From: Apus apus
Lineage: Eukaryota; Chordata; Aves; Apodiformes; Apodidae
NCBI RefSeq assembly: GCF_020740795.1
Contig: NC_067282.1
Coordinates: 152,878,858-152,942,857, forward strand
Length of the DNA: 64,000 bases
Direction: 5' to 3'
Below, one piece after another: positions 27,388 to 36,800 of this stretch (position 1 is the first letter of the stretch; every line of letters starts with the position of its first letter). The notes under the pieces are model-generated. The model saw only the letters and a list, made by a program, of their open reading frames with translations, did no database searches and had not been told where the DNA came from. Both the position numbers and the translations under genes were made by a program.

Positions 27388-27910
27388 CAGCACACGCCAT
27401 GCGACTGAGGTGTGACGGTAGATGGCATATCAGACATGGGCTTGCAGCCTGACGGGGCCAGTGACAGAAACATCAGGGTGGCAGCCTGTCTCTGTGGCCA
27501 GCCCTGGCACCAGCCCTGCAGGAGGCAGCGCCTGGCACATCGGCAGCGCCAGGGCAGTGACAGGCGAGAGGCGCTGCTCAGCGTGGAGCTGCGCAGAGCG
27601 ACCGTGGGGCTAGGGACATTCATTTAATGAGCAAGGATTAAGTGCTAAAGATGACTAGCGTGGCTAAGCGGTGTTTTAAGTGTAAGGACCTGACAGGAAT
27701 CCACTCCTGTGAAATGTGTGTGAGGAGGAGGCATCGCTGTGAGCATTGCGAGACCGAAGAGGGTCACAGGAAGCAAAGCGGGGCAGGCTGGAAAGGGAAA
27801 ACGCTGGCTGTGGGGCAGAACCTCCCCATGGACAGACCTGTTACAGTGGAGAGTTGTCCCCTGAAGGACACCCAAAGGGTTCCTGTTTATTTCAGACAGC
27901 AAAGGTGAAA
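27388..27910 (+). other. CpG-rich patch with a cysteine-rich open frame; identity unknown
   Basis: Roughly 20 CpG dinucleotides fall within about 430 bases, far above the surroundings. An open frame with its first ATG at 27651 runs 86 codons to a TGA at 27906-27908. Its first 40 residues have CxxC pairs at 8-11, 20-23 and 30-33 and histidines at 18, 28, 32 and 39, an arrangement that could bind zinc. A second open frame lies just upstream (27412-27627) in a different frame. I do not recognise either. It could be a fragment of a retroelement ORF1, a small CpG island (leader exon or promoter), or chance. Confidence 0.35.
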
Positions 27911-30900
27911 ATGTTTTGTTGAAAGTGAGCATGTGTATTCCCTGGGGAGCAATGGGATGAGGCCAAGATCTTCAGTAGCACTAACCTCTGGGCCACAAAT
28001 GCATCACATAGTTAAGACTGAGTAATGATTTTCCACTGGGAAACTACCTCTTGAACCCAAACTGACTGTGCTGCTTGTGTGCCTTTTCTTCTCCTCTTAT
28101 TTACCTTTTTCCCATCCCTCCAACAACACCTTTACTGGTCTCTGCAACATCTCCTTCAGGCTTGGCCAAAGGTTTCTTAGCAGTGTAAGCAAATCCTAAC
28201 TTTGCTGTGCCAGGGATAGGGACCAGAGGCATGACCAGGAAGAGGTGTCCCAGCCACGTGAGGGAGGAGCAACGTGGTGGACATCAGCTGTGATGATAAG
28301 GGCTAGAGAGTCCAGGATGTCTGAGCTTGCTCTTTCTACACCTGTGGGATGCTGCCTATGGTACAGGGTGAGGACAGGCTTTTGCAGATGCTTTGGGATG
28401 GAGAGTTTGCTTACCTATATTATATTTATTATATTTTCTTTTTCAATAAGTAGTGTTCTGTGTTGACTACACTGCTCCTTCTCCTGATTGGTGGGACAGA
28501 GGAATTTCTTCTGCTCCTTGTCCTGTGCAGGAGGAGAGCTCTGAAACCAGGAGGGGATATAGGGGAAGGCTGTGAAGCTTCCCAAACCAATCTGGCAGGG
28601 ATTAATAATAAATGTGGAGATAAGGCACAGCAATGAGCTTTCAGTGTGCAGCTGAAAGGTGATGGTTGGTGGGCATTTGACTAAGTGGGGTAGCTGGGAG
28701 GCCCTGGCTCTGGTGCAGGCTGTGGATGGCATGTTTCAGGGGTGCATGGGCATTTCAGCCCCTGTGAAGGATGGATTCGGTTGCCATTTGAAACACTTTC
28801 TGCTGGGTTCCGACACATTCTGTTGCATTAGGAGGTGCTAAGATGATGGAGATGTAAAAGCTCCTCTTTCAAATTAGCTCCTAATAAAAATGACCCTGTT
28901 CCTTACCCCATACCCATACACCTCCACGCATGCACAGGCAGACAAGGACAGGCTCAGCCTCACATGAACAGGCAGAGAAACACACCAGCTGAATATCAAC
29001 ACAGAGGGAGCCACGTACCACTGATTACATTGTACCACGGCAAATGCTGAAATCATGAAACCTGTTTGACTAACACATCCTCACAGCCAGACACATGCAT
29101 CAAAGATAACGCATAACTGGCACTTGCCATTTATAGCAACAAACAAACATGGGCTCACAACCGTGTACAACAGACCACCCTGGGAGGCACACACAGCTAC
29201 CGAATGGGGTCACCCATGAGCATTCATAAACATGTCACGCAGCCAGAGAAGTCCTTAAATGAGTCGGGGTTTGTGTGAAGCTGGATGCAAGAGCTGTGCC
29301 CCAAGATGCTTGTCAACTTTCAGATGGACTTTTGGAGATGATAAAGAAGCACGTGCACCACAGGTGCTGTTCCCATTGATGGGGCCACCTTGCCGTCCTT
29401 CCCTGTGATGCCAGCTGGAGGTTGTAATTTTTGTCCCTCTTCTCAGAGGATGTTGCAGGGTGTTAGCAGGACAGAACAGCTCCCGTGCTTCCTGCTGCTT
29501 CACAGCAATCTGTGAATGATCACGATGGATGGTTTGCACAGGACTGGTCCCCCCTCAGGATGGGAGGTGTGTATACATGTAAGGCTGCTCTTAAAGGAAA
29601 TACACTCTGTGCTTTCCTCTCAGCTGGAGACTGTGGTGTTGCCCATGAGAGCAGTGTGCAGGGAAGAAGGATGGCCCTGGGGCAGGGCTGCTGAGGGGTG
29701 TGGGGCTAAGGATGGTGGTAGGGCAGGTGAAGTCTGTGGGTGCTCCCTCATGGGAGGGGAATGTCCCACTGAGCTCTGGGTGGATTGCCTCCAGCACTGG
29801 GATGGTGCTCTGGGGACCTCTCTCTAGTATTTCCCTCTCTTGTCTGGTTGTCACAAACTCCTTCACTGGCAAGATGCAATAGTCTCTCCTATCCTGTCTG
29901 CACCTTAGATGTTTTCAGGAAAGGTCTGCATGAGCAGTGCAAAAGTCCCATCAGCTGTCCCTCACCCAATGTCACTGATGGCCACTCTCTTGGGGCAGGG
30001 AGGGATGCTGAGAAGCCAGGAGCCTGCTTCTGATGGGGAGTAATGCCTAAGGGACACCTTGGTCTTGCTTACTTACAGCACTCTCGTCATACATGCCAGG
30101 AGGTGACATTGGCCTGTAGGGACAGATACCTCCAATCTGAAGTGCTTCCCCTGAATCGTGACATCTTCTTTTTCTCCCAAGCAATCTTCCCTGCTTGTGA
30201 AGTCCACCACTTCCCTTTTTTTTGCAGAGTATTCTTCCCTCTTCTTCCTCAGCCAAGTCACAAAACCTGCTGTCCAGCAGGACCAGCTGCTCTCTCTGAG
30301 GTGGGGAAGGGCTGAGCCAGAGGCTGGCACCTTCATCCCTGCCTGCCAAGTCGAGGACCTCCCTGCCAACGCACATGTCCGAGGCAGGCGTGCGTGCCAG
30401 ATGCAGGACCACCAGGGGCTTGGCTTGGGATGGCAGTGGTTTTAAATGGCCCTCAGGGATGAACAGAGGAGTGCAGACTTGAGACCTTACCCTGGGGAAA
30501 GCTTTGGTGCAGGCTGTGCAGGAAGAGGAGCCCACAAATACCATCCCTTCCCCTGGGGGGAATCGCTCCTCCAGCCGTATGCGACTTGCAGAGGGGAAGG
30601 TTTTCATGCATTTGGGGGGCATTTGGCTAGAAAAGGAAAGTAAGGGATGGGGAGGATTTGATTTTCATTGGTGGGTCTGACCTGCCACCACCTGGGGATA
30701 GGCTTGCCTGAGCAAAAGGCTGAATAGGAAGAACGTGCACCTGGCCACCCTGTGACCATCTAATTGTTCTCTTGTGTTGCCCTTGTCACAGTAAGCAGTG
30801 CTTGTGCAAAGGGGAGGTTGGGGGCATCCCAAAGGCAAGCTCTGGGGCCTTATAATCCTGTCTGGTCTTATTTTAGCTGGTTATGAACCCTTTCTGCTGA

Positions 30901-31127
30901 TGCACCATTTTCTGCATACGCACATGTGCCAACTCATTCCACTTGGTCACTTTGATTTAAATAGGGCCTCTCCTGGGTTAAAATACTGTATCAGGCTCAC
31001 TCTGACCAAGTTACATGGCAATGCTACAGCATGGGCAGACCACTAATTGCAACCCAGAGAAAATTTTAGCATTGCTTAGTTGCAGCCTGGCCAAAATAGT
31101 GGAAATACCTGATTCCAGCCTCCCCAT
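27911..31127. other. No recognised gene
   Basis: A 191-codon minus-strand frame at 30047-30622 is unrecognised and overlaps plus-strand frames, so it is probably chance. No repeats were recognised. Confidence 0.45.
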
Positions 31128-31209
31128 CTCGGTGCACTGCAGGGGGCACTGGACTGGATGACCTTTAAAGGTTTATTCCAAATCCACACCTTCTTTGATT
31201 CTATGAATC
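31128..31209 (+). mobile_element. CR1 LINE 3' tail, sense orientation
   Basis: The sequence CACTGGACTGGATGACCTTT is followed by a 3' end GATTCTATGA, the expected CR1 terminus. Only about 80 bases remain. It is one of only two CR1 pieces in the window on the plus strand. Confidence 0.8.
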
Positions 31210-33489
31210 TAAGATCTGAGCTGCTAGTGGTGAGGATCTTGGATCTGTCTCCAGCAGGCAAATTACTCCCTTCCCCTTTCATGTTGAGACAGGAGAATTG
31301 GCTGACATAAAGAGCTTGGAAGCTCCCCACTGCTTGGGTTTTCCCTCTCCCTCTTTTGACATGACATATTAATCCTGCTTAATGTACAAAGTACACCATG
31401 TTCACAGCCTTGGGGCTGGTTTGGGTGGCAGAGCAGGATCTGCTCTCAAAAAGGATAGGAGTATTACATCTCCAATGGGCCAGATGTCATTTAAGGACGG
31501 TATTTTGCTTCTGGACTCCCAAAAGGATTCAGCTGGTTCTGAGTCCATATGACATCTATTGAGTCACTCTGGGATACACAAATTTGAGTGATAAGACACT
31601 ACCCTATTAGTGCACAGGTGTTTGACATGAGCAGAGCTGCACCCTAAAGTCCCAGGTGAATCTGGGAGTGATGAAATGGAGAAGAAGCTCTCAACACTTG
31701 CTTGGAGGGAAAGCAGGGAAATGCTGATTAGGTGGTTTCTCCCATTGCTTTGCTCTCTTGTATTGTTAATTATAAAGATTTCTACATCACAGTTTGGAAT
31801 TGTCATGCCCTTGTCAGTGTGGATGGTCTGGGCACTGCAATAAGTCATTCCTCCTGGCTGTCCCTGCTAACCTTTCTCCTCCGTGTTGTTAATAGGAAAG
31901 AAACTGGGCTCAGCCACCTGCAAGGGAGCCAGCTCAGAGCAGTGGGGAGCTGGTGGGAATAGGGAATGGAAGAGCGGTACAAGGAGTTGCATGGGTGCTC
32001 AGTGTTAAAATGTGGTGATACTGAAAAAAGAGGTGCTGGATGGTGGGAAGGAGTGGTGGGAAGTGGCAGGAAGTGCTGCCACTTTTGTTACAGGGGTTAA
32101 AAAATCATGAACAGCATCCCAAAGCCAGTCAGGAGACACAATACTGGTTTATTTGTAATAGCTGCAGGTCTTTGGGGTAATGAATTCGAAGAGTCTCAGT
32201 GTTATCCCCTAAGGGACACTGTATCTGCTTTCTAAACCTCTGTGCTTGCCACTCTTTGCTCTGACAAATACCAAGCCTTGAAGAACAAGCAAAGCTTTGG
32301 ATCAGGGGGCTGAAAGAACAGAGTGAGTAGGCAGTACTTGCATGGTCTTAACTGGGGATAACGGGAAACTGCAGCCTAAGGTGGAAAAGTTGCCTGAACC
32401 TGGCAGATGAATGCTTTAGGGAGCACTGGAGATCATGGATCCAGCAGTGTGATCATCAAAGGGATCTTGGGCTGAAACGTCGAGGGTGCAGCACATCGAG
32501 GCAGAGCAGCAGCATCAGAGACGTGTGGGTGTGTGATGCTGAAGTGGTTTGAGCTGAGACTCTGGGAGGATAAACTATGATTAGGGTGTGAGGAGATGAG
32601 ATCTGTGCCATGGATCCTGGTGACAGACACATCTTTTCCTGCTGTGACCAGCTCCATTCTGTATTGCAGTGTGTCTGAGGACTCCTGTGTTGCTTTGAAA
32701 CCTGTACTGGTAGCATAGGCACTCCATGCACAAGGTGAAGGGAGGAAAGTGCCCAGCAGGCCACCATCAGGCAGTCCTTAGGCAAGCTCTCTTTCCCAAG
32801 AGTGTCCCTGTTAATACACCTCCAAATACAGGCCTTGGACTTTATTTCATTCCCCTCACTTTGATAAGCAACTTCCACTGTTCTGTGTAATGGACAATAT
32901 GTGGCTTTGCATTTTCCCAGGGTAAGACCAACATTATGTGCACCCAGCTAACAAAGTGATGTTCTTAAGCAAAAGCATGGTGCTCTGCAATACTTGGGTG
33001 CCATCAAGCATGAGACCTGTTCTTCTGCTCTTCCTACACCCACCTGCACTCTCTGAACATTCTGCAGTGCTGAACCTGGGGTTGGCAGGGCCGTGGAAGG
33101 GACTGTGAGGGTAAGATGACTGTGTTGTGTCAGGACAGGTCCATGCCACTCCAAAGCACAGTGCTCTTTTAAGGTGCTCAGTCTGGCTCCAGAAGAGGTG
33201 GGACCATCACCTGAGGAGATGCAGCACTGTGCCAGGGTGTCTCAGAGTCTACAGGGATGATTTAAGTAATAGTCGTAGAGAGGACTAGCCAGAAGAGTCT
33301 TGGTGGAGGGACTGGCAGAAAAGACTTTTGCTTAAAATTGCTTCAGCACAAAGTGTGACCATGGTTTATCATTTGTCAGAGCCATCAATCCTGAAGCTCT
33401 CCCCCACTCCAAACTCGCTGGGAGAGCACCAGCATGCTGTGCTCTTGCTGCTGATTCCTCATGTGGGTTTCATTTCTCTTTCTCCCCAG
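31210..33489 (+). other. Presumed end of leader intron upstream of coding exon 1
   Basis: It ends at the acceptor AG 33488-33489. Nothing coding was recognised. Confidence 0.5.
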
Positions 33490-33510
33490 GGGTTCTCGCT
33501 TGCGGCTGGC
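33490..33510 (+). other. CACNA1I: 5' UTR part of the first coding exon, with upstream splice acceptor
   Basis: A pyrimidine tract (TTTCTCTTTCTCCCCAG) ends at 33489, a near-consensus U2-type acceptor. The 21 bases from there to the ATG would be leader. They contain no stop in the coding frame, so the sequence alone cannot exclude an upstream coding extension. An acceptor this close to the start implies at least one non-coding leader exon upstream. The alternative, that transcription simply runs through, cannot be ruled out without transcripts. Confidence 0.65.
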
Positions 33511-33791
33511 ATGGCAGAGTACGTTCCCCAGCCTCCCTCCACCTGGCCCATGGGCCCACAGCCTCCTCATGCCTCTGCTGTCTGCCCACTGGAGCCAGTG
33601 GATCTGGGGGTCTCAGAGCAGCAAACACCGCCAGAGCAGTTGCCGCCCTCTCCAGAGCTGGGTGAGGATGAGGAAGTCACTTCCCCACCGGATCCTGATG
33701 TTCCCTACCCCGACTTGGCACCAGTTGTCTTCTTCTGCTTGAAACAGACTACCAGCCCACGGAACTGGTGCATCAAAATGGTGTGCAACCC
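33511..33791 (+). CDS. CACNA1I: First coding exon of T-type calcium channel alpha-1I (CaV3.3), partial
   Basis: The frame encodes 93 codons plus two bases of a proline codon. CaV3.3 is the pore subunit of a low-voltage-activated T-type calcium channel of the neuronal plasma membrane, involved in burst firing. Only the cytoplasmic N-terminus before segment S1 of repeat I is here. Residues 1-75 are proline-rich and acidic and poorly conserved. The last part carries the family block [14 protein letters not shown], then [15 protein letters not shown], which normally continues as WFE into S1. From memory of the paralogues, [13 protein letters not shown] fits CaV3.3, whereas CaV3.1 and CaV3.2 have PRSWCL and then TVCNP or LVCNP. 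I chose the ATG at 33511 because it is the first in-frame ATG after the splice acceptor, begins MAE like the mammalian protein as I recall it, and has a strong context (G at -3 and +4). The exon ends in phase 2 at a U12 AT-AC donor. No S1 exon was found downstream, so the gene is cut by the window. Family assignment is strong; the choice of paralogue is good but unaligned. Confidence 0.9.
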
Positions 33792-33801
33792 ATATCCTTT
33801 C
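33792..33801 (+). other. CACNA1I: U12-type AT-AC 5' splice site
   Basis: The ten bases directly after the conserved AACCC (Asn-Pro) are ATATCCTTTC, an exact match to the minor-spliceosome AT-AC donor consensus (ATATCCTTT). Homology to CaV3 proteins breaks at this base: the channel family continues with Trp-Phe-Glu, whereas the genomic frame reads Tyr-Pro-Phe. Minor introns are an established feature of voltage-gated sodium and calcium channel genes. The partner AC acceptor and TCCTTAAC-like branch site must lie beyond the part I could identify. Confidence 0.88.
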
Positions 33802-33881
33802 AGAGCTTCCCCTTCTTCCCTGCCTCTCACTCCCTCCTGCCCCATCTCTCCCACTCCCTGCCCTACCGGGGCACCTGGCAG

Positions 33882-33887
33882 GTAAGG
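33882..33887 (+). other. CACNA1I: Potential alternative U2-type donor, in phase
   Basis: GGCAG followed by GTAAGG at 33882 is a strong conventional donor. Exactly 90 bases separate it from the AT-AC donor, so it would leave the same phase 2 and add 30 codons (proline- and serine-rich, no stop). The added residues look nothing like the channel family, so I treat it as a cryptic or rarely used site. Confidence 0.35.
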
Positions 33888-36800
33888 AATGACATTTCCT
33901 ACATATTTAATGACCTGCTTTATTCCCTGCTTGCATTTAGGCAGAACCTCAGCTGTTTTAGTGTGTGATCAAAAGAAGCTGATTATGAAAGAGGGGACTT
34001 CAGAGAGAGCCGCTGACAGTCCCAGTCACAGGGTGGGTGAGGGGTGAGGGGGTAAGGAGATGTATTTTAGAAAGGCCTGTTCCTCTTCTTCCCCTTCCCA
34101 GTTCCAATTTCATCGCTGCCCTGGGACAGGTTTATAGCCACTAGCCCAGTAGCTCATTGGCGGGTACCATGAATGGCAGAGGTATCTCCTCCCTCTGAGC
34201 ATACAGGCTTTGGTGACACCTCATCCTGCCCTTGGTTAGGGAACCACCACTCCTGGATCTCGACTGCAAGGATACCTAGGTGACCCTTTGCCTTTCCAAC
34301 CAGTGCAATGTCACTGTCTGGCCAATGTCTTGCTGTGATGTCTGGCCAGGAGTGAATGGTAATCTGTTCAGAGTTTGATGCTGAGCCTCGTATGTCCCAG
34401 GAGAGACCTCTGGGATGTGAGCATGTCCTTCCTTTGCACAGGAGGTCAGCAATCACACATGTGTGTCACTGTTCACACTAGTGCCTTGATTGCAAGAAGG
34501 TTGCTGCAACTCAGCAGGGCAAATGATGGCCACCTGCCCAGCTCATTAGGTGTGAGGCCTCTAGGAAGTCATAACCTCCATGGCTCTTGAGCCTGATGCA
34601 ATATAAAAAACGGGGAAGGCAACAGCTGCTCTTTGGATTGTGGGACCCTTCAGATGGGGAGAAAGTGAAGGAGGTGATGAATCATCAATGAGGTTGGTGT
34701 AAAGTTTTATTTAAACCTTCTTCTGGACTCAAGTCTCAATTGGTGGCATTTTCTACCTGGACTTTCTTACTTCCTAGTTAGGTGGATATATTCTATAAAA
34801 GAAGCTTGTTATGGTTTTGACTTATGGATTAAATCTGAGTGTCTGGCCACACAGTGGAGACTCACAAAATGTTTCTTAAGAGCCTTTTCAGCTTCAAGAG
34901 TCAAACCCCAGGTGAAATCTTGAGGTGCTGTCAACAACAGATGACCTTAGGCAGCTCATGAATATGGAGATTTGTTTCAATGTCAAGTGTAGGAAAAGGT
35001 TTGAGTTTCAGCTCTGAGCTCTTATCTTAAAGTTCAGAAGCTCTTAAAAAGATGTTGTGGTCTCAAGCACAGGTTGTGACTGAAAACTTGTTGGAGATTC
35101 AGGTTTTCTGTGTCTTTTCTACTGGTTGCTCCTTAAAATTTTAAAACTTCATATTGAATTATGCATTGCTTTTCAATCAATGTGTGTTTGTGCTGGTTAT
35201 TTCATCCTGCAAATCTTGTCCCGGCATGTGGTGGGCTCACAGTAAAGCCTCAAGGCAAAGGCTGGATGAGGGAAGACTAATAGCCTATGTTTGGGATGAA
35301 GATTTGCTCTTGGATGGGGCAAGGAGCTTGGGGGTGGAAGAAGAGCCAAGCATGTCCCTATTTTTGGCTAAAAAGTCAATCAAAACAGTTCCCCCATTAT
35401 GGTATACAGCAAGGAGCTTGTTTTAATTTATTACAACTGTGTTATTGAATAAGTTTGATGCTGTATGCCCATCTTAGTGTTTGAATGTTACTTGTGTTTT
35501 AGCCCTCATACATGCATGGTATGTGAGTGTAAAAAGGACTTTTTCATAGTAGAAGCTATAGAGAGAAGGAAGGAAGAAGCCTCATGCAATCACCAGTTGA
35601 TGACGTTACACCTGGCTACATGTGACTTTGGGGAATGAAGGGCAATGGTGGGGCTGCCAGAAACCTTTTGGAAGAGTTGTTTCAGATCTGTGATTTCAGG
35701 TCAGCTGTGTGAGGTTAGGAGATTGAAAAGCGGAGACTGAGTGGAGAGAGCTGAGCTCCTCCTTTGATTCCTCCTCCCCCCTGAGGTTCTGATTTTGAAT
35801 GGATCATGCAGTAAGTAGTTTCCATAATTTTTCAAATGAAGAATTGTTTTTGCACCCTGAAGGTTTTTTTGTTTTGGTTTGGTTTTTTGCTAGTGTCATA
35901 TAAATGATATAGTTCCATGGCCTGGTGGCAGATGACTCTCTCCTGGCTGGAAATTGGCCCCCTTGCAAGGGATGCTTCTATGAAAGTCAAATGCAGGATA
36001 TATATTTATGTGTTTTTTTCCCCTTCTGAAGTTTTTTTCATCTGTATTATATTGGGCTGTTGTGTCTCCAGCATTCATATGCCAAGCAGAGGCAGGGTGA
36101 GTCACTCTCGCAGGGCAGCACCTGGGCCTTCCTGAAGATTCAGCAAAAAAGATGGGGCGTTAATTAAAAGCCTCTTAATCTTCTCATTGACTTTCTACTG
36201 GGCCATGAGCTTCATGATCATTTTTATGGAAGCACTGTCAATGAGACTTAAAATGGAAGCTCTGATCGTTAAAGACTATGTAGTAATTTTTGTAAGCATG
36301 AGGTCGTTAACCACCAAATTTCAATTTAGGTAATTGCATTCTGCCTACTTAACTCCCCCTCCCCTAAAGATTATTTCTCCTTCCATGAGCAGTCCTGCAA
36401 TTTTGTTATGTGCTATTAAACAACTGCCATAGTCCTTTGCTGCAGTGCAGCAAGAGGAGAAGGAAGCACTTATACCTGTGCTTTAAGTTCACTTCTGGGT
36501 GCCCTTTAGCATATCAATGTGTGATGCTGTTATTGCAAATATTATGGACTCTTAACTCCCTTTTAAGACAGCGACTATGTTTCATGTGAAACTTGGGGTG
36601 TTTGTCTGCAAAATGAGTATTTATGGTGCTTTTTGCTGTTGTGCTCTATGGTGCAAAGGAGCCTGATGCTTTGAAGTTAGGTGATTACTTGTTTCTGGGG
36701 TGGCTTCACATATAATGCAAATGAATGCTTGAATTGCCCTAGTTTGTTTGTGAACAGATTTATTTACTTTTTTTTAAATCCTGATAAACCTTGGTAGATA

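Noticed and set aside
30047..30622. 191-codon minus-strand frame
   Set aside because: No recognised domain, and plus-strand frames overlap it. No splice or promoter context.
32100..32165. A second LTR-like end (TTTATT with nearby repeat-like words)
   Set aside because: No TG...CA ends, TATA or wider structure could be found.
33328..33510. In-frame extension of the calcium channel frame upstream of 33511, beginning at an ATG at 33328
   Set aside because: It crosses the strong splice acceptor at 33489, and its translation resembles no channel N-terminus. It is intron that happens to lack stops.
33792..33885. Continuation of the open frame past Asn-Pro to a stop near 33885
   Set aside because: Channel homology ends at 33791, where a perfect AT-AC donor begins. 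Treated as intron unless the GT donor at 33882 is shown to be used.
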